Of a DNA stretch of 64,000 bases, positions 1-8,551 are shown one piece after another (positions within the stretch are counted from its first letter, which is position 1; every line of letters starts with the position of its first letter). Below the pieces are notes generated by a model. That model ran no database searches. It had not been told where the DNA came from and saw only the letters and a program-made list of their open reading frames with translations. The stretch is taken from assembly GCF_029761915.1 (NCBI RefSeq), contig NZ_CP121695.1:9019501-9083500 (forward strand). Reading direction: 5' to 3'. A program made the translations under genes and the position numbers. The DNA is from Bradyrhizobium sp. CB1650. Its GTDB lineage: Bacteria; Pseudomonadota; Alphaproteobacteria; Rhizobiales; Xanthobacteraceae.

Positions 1-50
1 GCGATGCGCTGCCGGGCACCCCGACGGTGATCATCCTCGACGGGGTCTGA
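1..50 (+). CDS. 3' end of an unidentified protein-coding gene
   Basis: Only the last 15 codons and a TGA stop at 48-50 are inside the window. The readable tail is DALPGTPTVIILDGV. The frame is open from the first base and the next gene follows after 65 bases with its own ribosome binding site. Too little is present to assign a family. It is called coding because the frame is clean and the hydrophobic VIIL run looks like a buried beta strand near a C-terminus. Confidence 0.4.
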   Translation, partial: DALPGTPTVIILDGV

Positions 51-115
51 CGCGCAATTTTCTCCAAGTCGCCTGCCATCCGTTCGTGCTGATCTGCCCG
101 CAACAGGAGATCATC

Positions 116-637
116 ATGACCGACCTTGCGAAATTTCTGCACGCGGACGGGCCGCATCTCGAACACGCCGCGGCGCTCCAGCTTTACGGACGGTTCGTCG
201 GCGACTGGGACGCCGAGATCACGGCCCATGGGCCCGACGGGGCCAGGCACGTCGCGCCCGGCGAAATCCATTTCGGCTGGGTGCTCGAAGGGCGCGCCGT
301 CCAGGACGTCTGGATGATTCCGAGGCGCGCGGGCGCCCCGGCCTTTCCGATCGCCGGCAACTGGTACGGCACGACGCTGCGCGTCTACGATCCGACCATC
401 ACAGCCTGGCGGATTTCCTGGTTCGATCCCGGCCGCAGCGTGTTCCGCCGGCAGATCGGCCGTCCGCGAGGGCCTGATATCGTGCAGGAAGGCACGACCG
501 ATTCCGGCGACCTGACGCGCTGGAGTTTTACCGAGATCACGGACGACTCCTTCCATTGGCTCGGCGAAGTCAAGCCTGCGGCAGCGCCGGACTGGCGGCT
601 GAACGTCGACGTGAGGGCGCGGCGACGCAAGGGCTGA
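116..637 (+). CDS. hypothetical protein, lipocalin-like fold suspected
   Basis: This encodes about 173 residues beginning MTDLAKFLHADGPHLEH. The start at 116 is preferred over the upstream in-frame ATG at 86 because an AGGAGA-type ribosome binding site sits just before it. There is no signal peptide or membrane segment. An early GRFVGDWDAEI stretch followed by alternating aromatic and polar strands (RISWFDP) resembles the small lipocalin-like DUF1579 type of protein, but that is only a visual impression. The next gene on the same strand, an amidohydrolase, starts 114 bases later and may be cotranscribed. The function is not known. Confidence 0.7.
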   Translation: MTDLAKFLHADGPHLEHAAALQLYGRFVGDWDAEITAHGPDGARHVAPGEIHFGWVLEGRAVQDVWMIPRRAGAPAFPIAGNWYGTTLRVYDPTITAWRISWFDPGRSVFRRQIGRPRGPDIVQEGTTDSGDLTRWSFTEITDDSFHWLGEVKPAAAPDWRLNVDVRARRRKG

Positions 638-751
638 CGACAGCGCCGATGTGCCCGCGATGACGGACGTGGGTTGCGCGGCGCGCGCTGCCGCACGCGA
701 GGACGGGATGCTAGGCTTCCCGCACAATAATCATAAGGGGAGCGAACGCCG

Positions 752-1804
752 ATGGCTGCAAGCGGCCCGTACGCCAACACGAGCGGACTGTTCGTCGAAC
801 CGCGCGAGGACTGGCTCGCGCAACATCAGGAAGAGATCATTGATCCGGCGCGGCCGATCGTCGATCCCCATCACCATCTCTGGAATCGCGGCCAGCGCTA
901 CCTGATCGAGGAGATGGCGGCCGATATCGCCTCCGGCCACAACATCATCGCCACCGTCTATGTCGATTGCCGCTCGATGTACCGCGCGCATGGGCCCGAG
1001 GCATTCCGTCCCGTGGGCGAGGTCGAGTTCGCGGGCGGCGTCGCCGCAATGAGCGCAAGCGGCGGCTACGGCAAGGCCGCGATCTGCGCCGGCATCGTCA
1101 GCCACGTCAATCTGCTGCTGGGCGATGCGGCGAGGCCAGTGCTGGAGGCGGAGATCGCCGCCGGCAACGGACGCTTCCGTGGCATCCGGCATTCGTCCGC
1201 CTGGGACGAGGACCCCGTCGTCGCCGGCATGTACGCGAACCGGCCGAAGGGGTTGTTGCAGGATGCGGCGTTCCGCCAGGGCTTCGCCTGTCTTGCGCCG
1301 CTCGATCTGAGCTTCGATGCCTGGTTGTTTCATCCGCAGATCGGCGAACTGACCGCGCTTGCGCGCGCCTTCCCCGACACCAGGATCGTGCTCGACCATT
1401 GCGGCGGCCCCGCCGGCATCGGCCGGTTCGCTGGGCGGCGCGAGGAGGTGTTTGCGCAATGGCGCACGTCGATCCGCGAGATCGCCAAGTGCGAGAATGT
1501 CGTGGTCAAGCTCGGTGGGCTCGCGATGTGCCTGCTCGGCCATGACTTCCATCTCCGGCCCAAGCCGCCCTCGTCGGAGGAGCTTGCCGCAGCCTGGCGC
1601 CCCTATATCGAGACCTGCATCGAGGCGTTCGGCGTGAGGCGCGCGATGTTCGAGAGCAACTTTCCGCCGGACAAGGGCCAGTGCAGCTATCAGGTGATCT
1701 TCAACACCTTCAAGCGTATCGCGGCGCCGCTGAGCGAAGCCGAGAAGACCGCGCTGTTCTCGCAGACGGCCACGGACTTCTACCGGCTCGAGCTTCCATC
1801 ATGA
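752..1804 (+). CDS. amidohydrolase family protein (TIM-barrel, amidohydrolase-2 type)
   Basis: This 350-residue soluble protein carries the metal-binding entry motif DPHHHLWNR near residue 35. That motif is typical of amidohydrolase-2 enzymes acting on lactones or decarboxylating aromatic acids. A second conserved stretch, RIVLDHCGGP at about residue 210, supplies the usual histidine. MFESNFPPDK near residue 305 is the common C-terminal segment (MFGSNFP in relatives). The ribosome binding site AAGGGGA lies about ten bases before the ATG. The family supports hydrolysis of cyclic ester, amide or C-C bonds; the substrate cannot be read from sequence. A strong bidirectional terminator follows four bases after the stop. 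Confidence 0.9.
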   Translation: MAASGPYANTSGLFVEPREDWLAQHQEEIIDPARPIVDPHHHLWNRGQRYLIEEMAADIASGHNIIATVYVDCRSMYRAHGPEAFRPVGEVEFAGGVAAMSASGGYGKAAICAGIVSHVNLLLGDAARPVLEAEIAAGNGRFRGIRHSSAWDEDPVVAGMYANRPKGLLQDAAFRQGFACLAPLDLSFDAWLFHPQIGELTALARAFPDTRIVLDHCGGPAGIGRFAGRREEVFAQWRTSIREIAKCENVVVKLGGLAMCLLGHDFHLRPKPPSSEELAAAWRPYIETCIEAFGVRRAMFESNFPPDKGQCSYQVIFNTFKRIAAPLSEAEKTALFSQTATDFYRLELPS

Positions 1805-1808
1805 CATG

Positions 1809-1840
1809 AAGAGGGGCCGGGATTCACCCCGGCCCCTCTT
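1809..1840. terminator. bidirectional intrinsic terminator
   Basis: A 13-base perfect inverted repeat (AAGAGGGGCCGGG and its complement) with a six-base loop sits directly after the amidohydrolase stop. The stem ends in AA/TT, so it can work in both directions. It also lies downstream of the minus-strand cupin gene that ends at 1931. Confidence 0.75.
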
Positions 1841-1882
1841 CCGTCGCAGTCGCTGGGAAGCGTCTTGGAAATGTTATTGTTT

Positions 1883-1931
1883 GAGCATGATCTTTTCGGA
1901 AAACCGCTGCACACTTTTCCGGATCATGCTC
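1883..1931. repeat. dispersed palindromic repeat with GAGCATGATC ends
   Basis: The element begins GAGCATGATC and ends with the exact reverse complement GATCATGCTC, with inner inverted TTTTCGGAAAA/TTTTCC segments. This layout matches a very common Bradyrhizobium intergenic repeat. Its last base coincides with the stop codon of the neighbouring cupin gene, so the repeat abuts the gene exactly. Confidence 0.7.
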
Positions 1932-2386
1932 TAGCCCGCGCCCATGAGCGTCGCGGGGCGACGCTCGCCGGACGCGAGGAACATCCGCTTGAGCTTGTTG
2001 ACGACGCGGACCATGAAGCCGATCAGCGCCGGGTTGGTCTTGCGGCAGAAGGCGATCTTCTTGACGTGGCCCTCGACATGCCACTTGGCGTGGGCGCCGT
2101 CGCGGAAGAACACCACGTCGCCGACGCCGTAGCGCTTCGGCGGCATGCCGTCACTCTCGAGCACGATCGATCCTTCCAGGATCATGATCGTCTCGTCGAA
2201 ATCGTAGTACCAGTTGAAGCGCCCTTCCGTGCAGGACCAGATGATGGTCGAGGCAGTGCCGTCGCTGCTGGTCGACAGGATGTGCGAGCGCGATACCGGA
2301 TTGCCCTCGATGATCCAGGCCGGGTCGATCGGCCGCAGCTCAAGATCCACGTTGCAACTACTGGCTTCAATCAGCGCGCGCGACAT
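1931..2386 (-). CDS. cupin-domain protein
   Basis: This encodes about 151 residues. The ATG at 2386 is chosen over the one at 2443 because TTGAGGAAG lies six bases before it. The centre reads FDETIMILEGSIVLES and then YGVGDVVFFRDGAHAKWHV, the two halves of a small single-domain cupin barrel of the type found in EutQ-like or DUF861 proteins. The metal-binding histidines are only partly present (HAKWH), so a catalytic role is uncertain. No neighbour suggests a pathway. Confidence 0.85.
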   Translation of the reverse strand: MSRALIEASSCNVDLELRPIDPAWIIEGNPVSRSHILSTSSDGTASTIIWSCTEGRFNWYYDFDETIMILEGSIVLESDGMPPKRYGVGDVVFFRDGAHAKWHVEGHVKKIAFCRKTNPALIGFMVRVVNKLKRMFLASGERRPATLMGAG

Positions 2387-2936
2387 CGGCTTCCTCAAGA
2401 GATAGACTATGCTGACCGGGTCGTCAGGGCCCGGATGTTTCAAAAGCTGTCCGAGACGCTAGTAGGGGGTTTTTAATTCTTCCTTACGCAGGCCCGGACA
2501 ATCAGCCCTAAGTTGCATGCGCGAAACGGCTAACGCGCCGATTTGCCTGCAGATTCGTGCATCCGAGCTCATCTTTTCCGGGGTGCGACAAAATGCGCGA
2601 AGCGATACGAGACCGAGCCGTACCGATGCCCTTGGTCCCGAGGTCCTCAGCGGCAACGGCGAAGCCGTCGCATGGCCGGAGGCGTTCGATGTCCCTCTCG
2701 CTCTCTATGACGCGGTCGCGGCTTCCGACGTCATCGTGCGAACCACCGACGGCAGCCCTTCACGATGCCGTTCAACCGTTTCAACGTCGACCGCAATCCG
2801 ATGCCGCGCGAGGCGGCGCCTTAGGAATGTAGGAAATACGTACGTTCCGCCCACCCCCGGATCACCTCTCCCACGGGGAGAGGTGACTTCAGTTCCTCGG
2901 CTCGCAGCGATTTGACCGCAGCTCGAGCCACAAGCG
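2387..2936. other. gene-free stretch of 550 bases
   Basis: It lies between the cupin start and the aminopeptidase stop. Short open frames occur on both strands, but none has a convincing ribosome binding site or protein-like composition. The only structured element seen is the palindromic repeat at 2863-2885. The promoter of the minus-strand cupin gene should lie in the left part. Confidence 0.6.
2863..2885. repeat. CACCTCTCCC...GGGAGAGGTG palindromic repeat
   Basis: A ten-base perfect inverted repeat with a three-base loop. Related copies occur at 12894-12916 and near 33432 in this window, so it is a dispersed intergenic element rather than a local terminator. Confidence 0.7.
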
Positions 2937-4193
2937 CTACTTCACCCACTCGCCCTTGCGGAACACCGGCACCTTGCTGCCGTCGGCGAGAATGCCGTCG
3001 ATGTCGGTCTCGGCCGAGCCGATCATCCAGTCGATGTGGATCAGGCTCTGGTTGCCGCCCTGCGCCGCAATCTGCTGCGGCGAGAGCTGCGCGCCGTTGA
3101 CGAAGCACTTCGAATAGCACTGGCCGAGCGCGATGTGCGAGGCCGCGTTCTCGTCGAACAACGTGTTGAAGAACAACAGCCCGCTCTGCGAGATTGGCGA
3201 GGAGTGCGGCACCAGCGCCACTTCGCCGAGCCGCCGTGCGCCCTCGTCGGTGTCGAGCACCTTGTTCAGCACCTCCTCGCCGCGCGAGGCCTTGGCATCG
3301 ACGATCTTGCCGTCCTCGAAGCGCACCGCGATGTTGTCGATCAGCGTGCCCTGATAGGATAGCGGCTTCGAGCTCACGACATGGCCATGGACCCGCCGGC
3401 AGTGCGGCGTGGTGAAGACCTCCTCGGTCGGGATGTTGGCGTTGCAGCTAATGCCGTTCTTCGACAACGCGGCACCGCCTTCCCACTCATGGCCGTCGGC
3501 AAGGCCGATGCTGAGATCGGTGCCCGGTCCGGTGTAATGCAGCGCGCGGAAACGCTTGCCGTTGAGCCAGTTGGTGCGCTCGCGCAGCACCGCGTTATGG
3601 CTCGCCCAGTTCGCGATCGCATCCTCACGATCGACGCGGGAGGCGGCGAAGATCGCATCCGCCAGCTTTCCGACCGCGACCTCCTCGGGATCGCCGGGGA
3701 ATACCTGCTTCGCCCAGGACGGGCTCGGATAGGCGATGATGTTCCAGTTGGTGTCGAAATTGACGATCTTTTCCAGCGCCGGCTGATAGGCCATCGAATT
3801 GGCCTTGCTGGCGCGCGCGACCTTGGCCGGGTCCTCGCCCGACAGCAGCATCGGATTGTCGCCGACGATGGCAAGCCGCGCGGTGTTGTCGGAGAACGCC
3901 TTGGCCATGCCCTCATAGAGCCAGCCGGCGGCGCGATCGAAGCTGTTGTCGTGGCCGTGGCGGTAGCGCGCCAGCGTCATCTCTTCGTCCGACAGGATCG
4001 GCGTGACGATGCCCGCGCCCGCCTTGTAGGCGTGCACGGCGATCCGCCGCACCAGGGGCAGCGCGATCGCGGGCGCAGTCAAAAGAAGATCCTGTCCCGG
4101 CCGCAAGCCCAGGCCCACCTTCACCGCCACCTCGGCCAGCCGGTCGAGTTTCGCGGGATCGATGGGAGTAGCGGAATTGCGGTGATCGGTCAT
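2937..4193 (-). CDS. aminopeptidase, M29 family
   Basis: This 418-residue cytosolic protein belongs to the thermophilic/AmpS-type metallo-aminopeptidases, which remove N-terminal residues from peptides using two metal ions. Visible family features are the N-terminal VGLGLRPGQDLLL segment, the TEEVFTTP glutamates at about residue 260, the following HCRRVHG histidines, and the C-terminal metal ligands in GEVALVPHSSP and HIALGQCY. The sequence ends with the DWMIGSAETDIDG stretch usual for the family. Length is normal. It is transcribed away from the lyase gene's stop at 4305 with about 110 bases between them. Confidence 0.92.
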   Translation of the reverse strand: MTDHRNSATPIDPAKLDRLAEVAVKVGLGLRPGQDLLLTAPAIALPLVRRIAVHAYKAGAGIVTPILSDEEMTLARYRHGHDNSFDRAAGWLYEGMAKAFSDNTARLAIVGDNPMLLSGEDPAKVARASKANSMAYQPALEKIVNFDTNWNIIAYPSPSWAKQVFPGDPEEVAVGKLADAIFAASRVDREDAIANWASHNAVLRERTNWLNGKRFRALHYTGPGTDLSIGLADGHEWEGGAALSKNGISCNANIPTEEVFTTPHCRRVHGHVVSSKPLSYQGTLIDNIAVRFEDGKIVDAKASRGEEVLNKVLDTDEGARRLGEVALVPHSSPISQSGLLFFNTLFDENAASHIALGQCYSKCFVNGAQLSPQQIAAQGGNQSLIHIDWMIGSAETDIDGILADGSKVPVFRKGEWVK

Positions 4194-4304
4194 GCGGGGT
4201 CCTCTGTAAGAGTCACTGTCTCATCTAAGTCTAGCATCGCGAGGCGCAATAGCGCGAGCGTCTTGCGACACCCGGAAGATACGGAGTTTCGCGCATGCTG
4301 GTTT

Positions 4305-5666
4305 TCAACGCGTTGACGATTTCAGCACCCGATCCACCATGGTCGGCGCAAGACCAAGGTAATTTTTCGGTGAGGTGAGCGCCTCGATGGCGGCGCGATC
4401 GATTCGGCTGGAAATGCGCGGATCGGCCGAGAGCGCGTCCGCAAGGCTCGAGCCCTTCTCGTTGGCGAGCCGGCAGGCGTCATAAACGACGTCATGGGCC
4501 TCCTGCCGGCCGATCTGCGGCGCCAGCCCCATCATCACCGCCTCCGCCACGATCAGGCCGCGGCTGATGGCGAGATTGTCGTTCATCTTCTTTTCATCCA
4601 CGATGAGGCCCGCGAGCGCAAACTTCGCCTGATGCAGCGCTCCGGCGGTCAGCACGAAGCTTTCCGGGATCGCCATCCACTCGGCGTGCCAGGGACCGGT
4701 GGCGCGCTCGAAATCCTGCACCATCGCATCCAACATCAGGCCGGCATGCTGGCGCACCGCCTTGGCGGCGGCGAGCATCAGTTCCGAGGAGATCGGGTTG
4801 CGCTTCTGCGGCATGGTCGAGGAGGCACCGCGCCCTTTGACGAAGGGCTCGTAGACTTCCGCGAACTCGGTCGAGGCCATGATCATGATGTCGAGCGCGA
4901 TCTTGCCGAGCGAACCGGTGACGAGCGCGAGGAAGTTCACGGCCTCCGCAAAACCGTCGCGGGCGACGTGCCAGGTCGAGGCGGGAACGCCGAGCTTCAG
5001 CTCGGCGCAGAGCGCTTCCTGTACCTCGAAGCCCTTGTCTCCGAGGGAGGCCAGCGTACCGGCGGCGCCGGCGAACTGGCCGACCAGGACGCGCGGCTTC
5101 AGTTGCGTGAGCCGTTCGGCGTGGCGATCGAACATCGCAAGCCAGATCGCGGTCTTGTAGCCGAACGTCACCGGCAGCGCCTGCTGGAGATGGGTACGGC
5201 CCGCCATCGGCGTGTCGCGGTAGCGCTTCGAGAGGCCTGCGAGAATGCCGCGCAATTCGGCGATGTCCCGTTCAACGATCTCGAAGCCTGCACGCAGTTG
5301 CAGGACCACGGCAGTGTCCATGATGTCCTGGGTGGTCGCGCCCCAATGCACGTAGCGGCCGGCATCGCCGCACTGCTTCGCCATCTGATGCACCAGCGGC
5401 AGGATCGGATAGCCGACGATGTCGGTCTCTTGGCGCAAGAGATCGAAATCGAGCGCGGCCACATCGGTCCGTGCCGCGATCGCCTCGGCCGCGGCTTGCG
5501 GAATCACGCCGCATTGCGCTTCGGCCTTCGCCAGCGCCACCTCGACCTCGGCATAGCGCGCGACCAGCGCGAGATCCGAAAACACCTCGCGCATCCCCGG
5601 CGTGCCGAAGGCGTCGCGGAACAGGATGGAGTCGAGCACGGTCGTGGAAGTCGGAAAGGCGGGCAT
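4305..5666 (-). CDS. adenylosuccinate lyase / 3-carboxymuconate cycloisomerase-type lyase
   Basis: This 453-residue member of the fumarase/aspartase superfamily is a homotetrameric helical enzyme type that adds or eliminates across a C-C or C-N bond. The superfamily signature GASSTMPQKRNP is at about residue 280, the catalytic HWGATTQDIMD motif near 105, and GRTHLQQALPVTFGYK near 155. The overall pattern, including the C-terminal lyase extension, is closest to the pcaB-like class-II branch rather than to purine-pathway PurB. No protocatechuate genes are adjacent, so the substrate is open. Confidence 0.88.
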   Translation of the reverse strand: MPAFPTSTTVLDSILFRDAFGTPGMREVFSDLALVARYAEVEVALAKAEAQCGVIPQAAAEAIAARTDVAALDFDLLRQETDIVGYPILPLVHQMAKQCGDAGRYVHWGATTQDIMDTAVVLQLRAGFEIVERDIAELRGILAGLSKRYRDTPMAGRTHLQQALPVTFGYKTAIWLAMFDRHAERLTQLKPRVLVGQFAGAAGTLASLGDKGFEVQEALCAELKLGVPASTWHVARDGFAEAVNFLALVTGSLGKIALDIMIMASTEFAEVYEPFVKGRGASSTMPQKRNPISSELMLAAAKAVRQHAGLMLDAMVQDFERATGPWHAEWMAIPESFVLTAGALHQAKFALAGLIVDEKKMNDNLAISRGLIVAEAVMMGLAPQIGRQEAHDVVYDACRLANEKGSSLADALSADPRISSRIDRAAIEALTSPKNYLGLAPTMVDRVLKSSTR

Positions 5667-5786
5667 GGCGTTTCTTCATGGTTGGTGTGTTCTTGCGTGG
5701 GCGACAGCTTACGCAGGTCGGCCCATTCGGCAATGGACATTCGCCGCTCGCCACGACATTGGGCGAGGTCTTGCGCTCGCTCATGC

Positions 5787-5909
5787 CGTCATTGCGAGGA
5801 GCGAAGCGACGAAGCAATCCAGATTCTTGCCGCAGAAAGATTCTGGATTGCTTCGCGGAGCCTGTCATCGGGCCGCGCTTTGCGCGGACCCGTTGGCTCG
5901 CGATGACGG
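5787..5909. repeat. dispersed intergenic repeat with CGTCATTGCGAG ends
   Basis: The element starts CGTCATTGCGAGGAGCGAAG and ends in CTCGCGATGACG, with an inner pair CAATCCAGATTCT and AGATTCTGGATTG. Similar ends occur at 7862-7941. This is a known style of repetitive extragenic element in Bradyrhizobium and contains no gene. Confidence 0.75.
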
Positions 5910-5959
5910 GGGCGTGCATCGAGCGACGGCGGGCAACGCGGCCATCCGGACCAGTCCAT

Positions 5960-6224
5960 TCAGTCATCCACGCCGATGCCGATCGGCGTGAATGTCGCCA
6001 GCGCCTGTTCCGGCAGCGCGGCATTGCCGGCGACGATCTGCATTGCCTGACGTTCGCGTGATCGACGCGGCCTCTCCAGACAATTCGCGCCAAACCGCCA
6101 CATTCTCTTCGAGGTTGTATTCCCATCCGCAAATGGCATGGCAGGCATCCCTCAATCGGATGAACCGAGCATGCCTCTCAATGGACTCATAGACTTCAAG
6201 CCGGAATCCATTTTGACATTTCAT
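5960..6224 (-). pseudogene. possible small frameshifted gene
   Basis: Reading from the ATG at 6224 gives MKCQNGFRLEVYESIERHAR and continues through CGWEYNLEENVAVW, which looks like genuine protein. Past about 6060 the composition in this frame turns random (arginine-rich). A neighbouring frame then reads RQAMQIVAGNAALPEQALATF and ends in a TGA at 5960. A single-base shift near 6060 joins the two into a protein of about 88 residues. Its start is only 36 bases from the divergent regulator at 6260. No family is recognised; the interpretation rests on composition alone. Confidence 0.4.
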
Positions 6225-6259
6225 TTGCAAGATTTTGTCGTGAGGCCAGAGATTTCGAC

Positions 6260-7819
6260 GTGCAGTTTGTGTTCAGGGACCACCTTCTCGATACCGATCG
6301 GCGCGAGCTGAGCCGCGAGCAGGTTCCCGTTTCCGTGGAGCCGCAGGTTTTCGACCTCGTCGTCCACCTCATGGAAAATCGTGACCGGGTCGTCAGCAAG
6401 GACGAGCTGATCGACAAGATCTGGCACGGCCGCATCGTGTCCGAGTCCACCCTGACCAGCCGGATCAACGCCGCCCGCAAGGCGATCGGCGATGACGGCG
6501 CGAGCCAGGCGCTGATCCGCACCGTGGCCCGCAAGGGCTTTCGCTTCGTCGGCGACGTGGCGCTGAAGGCGGTCGCGGCCGCGCTGGAACCGGGCCGGGA
6601 ACCCGGACAAGCGCCGGCGGCCCCGGCACTGCCGGACCGACCCGCGATTGCCGTGCTGCCCTTCACCAATATGAGCGGCGACCGCGAGCAGGACTATTTT
6701 TCCGACGGGATCAGCGAGGACATCATCACCGCGCTGTCGAAGCTGCGCTGGTTCTTCGTCGTCGCGCGCAACTCATCCTTCGTCTACAAGGGCCGCGCCG
6801 TGCACATCCACGAGATCGCCCGCGAACTCGGCGTGCGCTACGTGGTGGAAGGCAGCGTAAGGCGAAGCGGCGAGCGCTTGCGCATCTCGGCGCAGCTCAA
6901 CGACGTCTCGACCGGCAGTCATCTCTGGGCCGAGCGTTACGACCGCGGCCTTGCCGACGTCTTCGCCGTGCAGGACGAGATCACCGAGGCGATCGTCGCC
7001 GCGATCGAGCCGCAGCTCTACGCCGCGGAGAGCTTTCGCGCGCAGCAGAAGCCGCCGGGCAGCCTGGACGCCTGGGACCTCCTGATGCGCGCGCTGTCGC
7101 ATTACTGGCGCATCACGCGCGAGGACAATGAAGCCGCGCAGACCCTGCTTGCCGAGGCGAGCGCGATCGACCCCACTTATGGCAAGGCGCTCGGCCTGCT
7201 CGCGACCAGCCATATTTTCGGCGCGCATATGGGCTGGGCCGACATGGACGCGACCATCCCGGTCGCCGAGCGTGCCGCGCTGGCGGCGGTGGCGGCCGAC
7301 CGCGACGATCCCTGGGCCCATCACGGCCTCGCCTACACCTACCTGTTCCGCCGCCGCTTCGACGACGCTCTGGCGGAGTTCGAGCTGGCGCTGCAGCTCA
7401 ACCCGAACTTCGCGATGTCGCATGCGTTTTACGGCGTCACGCTGTGTTACGCCGGCCGCTGGCGGGACGGCGATGCCGCCGCCCGACGCGCGCTGCGGCT
7501 GAGCCCGCGCGACCCGTTCGCGGCGATCTATTGCGGCGTTGCCGCCTACGCCCAGTTCATCGGACGCAACTATGACGAGGCCGTGCAATTGGCGCGCGAG
7601 TCGCTCAGGCAGCGCGGCGATTTCGTCGGCGCGCACCGTGTGCTCACGGCCTCGGCCGGCATGCTCGGCAATCGCGATCTCGCCGCCGCCGCGCTGCAGG
7701 GTCTGCGCCGCACCCAGCCGAACATCTCGCTCGGCTGGATCATGAACGAACTCCCGATGCAGCGGGACGAGGACCGCAAGCACTATCTCGAGGGATTCCG
7801 GCGCGCGGGAATGAAGTAG
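6260..7819 (+). CDS. winged-helix regulator with TolB-like and TPR domains (paralogue 1 of 3)
   Basis: This 519-residue protein starts with GTG. Residues 1-100 form an OmpR/CadC-type winged helix (VEPQVFDLVVHLMENRDRVV, then TLTSRINAARKAIGDDG). Residues 130-270 carry the IAVLPFTNMSGD, DYFSDGISEDI and VRYVVEGSVRRSGERLRISA motifs found beside adenylate-cyclase-like proteins, often labelled TolB-like. The rest is TPR repeats. There is no transmembrane segment and no nucleotide cyclase domain. The family probably binds DNA in response to an unknown signal. It closely matches the gene at 9474 and less closely the one at 30368. Confidence 0.9.
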   Translation: MQFVFRDHLLDTDRRELSREQVPVSVEPQVFDLVVHLMENRDRVVSKDELIDKIWHGRIVSESTLTSRINAARKAIGDDGASQALIRTVARKGFRFVGDVALKAVAAALEPGREPGQAPAAPALPDRPAIAVLPFTNMSGDREQDYFSDGISEDIITALSKLRWFFVVARNSSFVYKGRAVHIHEIARELGVRYVVEGSVRRSGERLRISAQLNDVSTGSHLWAERYDRGLADVFAVQDEITEAIVAAIEPQLYAAESFRAQQKPPGSLDAWDLLMRALSHYWRITREDNEAAQTLLAEASAIDPTYGKALGLLATSHIFGAHMGWADMDATIPVAERAALAAVAADRDDPWAHHGLAYTYLFRRRFDDALAEFELALQLNPNFAMSHAFYGVTLCYAGRWRDGDAAARRALRLSPRDPFAAIYCGVAAYAQFIGRNYDEAVQLARESLRQRGDFVGAHRVLTASAGMLGNRDLAAAALQGLRRTQPNISLGWIMNELPMQRDEDRKHYLEGFRRAGMK

Positions 7820-7861
7820 AAGCCCGGGAGCGAGAAATCCAGGCGCGGTGGTCGCCACACT

Positions 7862-7941
7862 CGTCATTGCGAGCGCAGCGAAGCAACCCAGACTGTCTCC
7901 TCGGAAGGACCCTGGATTGCCTCGCTTCGCTCGCAATGACG
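7862..7941. repeat. dispersed palindromic intergenic repeat
   Basis: It runs from CGTCATTGCGAGCGCAGCGA to the inverted TCGCTTCGCTCGCAATGACG, with CTGGATTGC inside. It is the compact relative of the element at 5787-5909 and falls between a plus-strand and a minus-strand gene, where it could also act as a bidirectional terminator. Confidence 0.75.
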
Positions 7942-8045
7942 ATGGAGAGAGCGGAACGACTCTCGCGCCAAGCAGACGGTGCCCCCTCTTCCACAAGGGG
8001 AGAAGGGCTCACAGCGTGCGCTCGGCTACTCCTGCACGGTCTCGG

Positions 8046-8468
8046 CTACTCCTGCATCGTCTCGCCGCTGCCGCCGAACTCGGCGGGAAAGTCCTTCAGC
8101 TTGGGCAGGCCGTCACGCATCGGCAGCACCGTCTCGGCATAGTTGACGTGGACGGCGGGCGCGAAGGTGAGCGTGGGAATGGTGGCGGTGAACACGTCGA
8201 TCATGTCGAGCGGTGGGTGATTGGTCATGAGATGACCGCCGCACTTCTTGCAATATTTGCGCTGGCTGAGCGGCGTCTTGGCGTAGGTCTCGACATGCTC
8301 GGTGCCGGCCGTGATGCGCACGGCGTCCGGCTTCCACAGGCTGAAGGCGTTCACCGGCCCGCCCGACCACGAGCGGCAGGAGCGGCAGTGGCAGTAGCCC
8401 ATCGCCTCCGGCGCGCCCGTGACCTCGACCGTAACCGCGCCACAGAAGCAATTTCCGACGTGTTTCAT
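8046..8468 (-). CDS. GFA family protein (formaldehyde-activating/CENP-V type)
   Basis: This 140-residue protein begins MKHVGNCFCGAVTVEV. It has the characteristic zinc cysteines: CFCGAV at residues 7-12, CHCRSC near residue 26 and YCKKCGGH near residue 73. The GFA fold binds structural zinc; the catalytic role named after glutathione-dependent formaldehyde activation is often not borne out in members, so only the family is claimed. The start at 8468 gives the family N-terminus. It lies downstream of a membrane methyltransferase gene on the same strand, 83 bases away. Confidence 0.9.
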   Translation of the reverse strand: MKHVGNCFCGAVTVEVTGAPEAMGYCHCRSCRSWSGGPVNAFSLWKPDAVRITAGTEHVETYAKTPLSQRKYCKKCGGHLMTNHPPLDMIDVFTATIPTLTFAPAVHVNYAETVLPMRDGLPKLKDFPAEFGGSGETMQE

Positions 8469-8551
8469 TGGGTCTTCTCCGTTGATGAAGGGTGTCGTTC
8501 TCCCCCTACCCGCAAGCGCGGGGAGAGGTGAAGTGGCAACGCGAACCGGTT

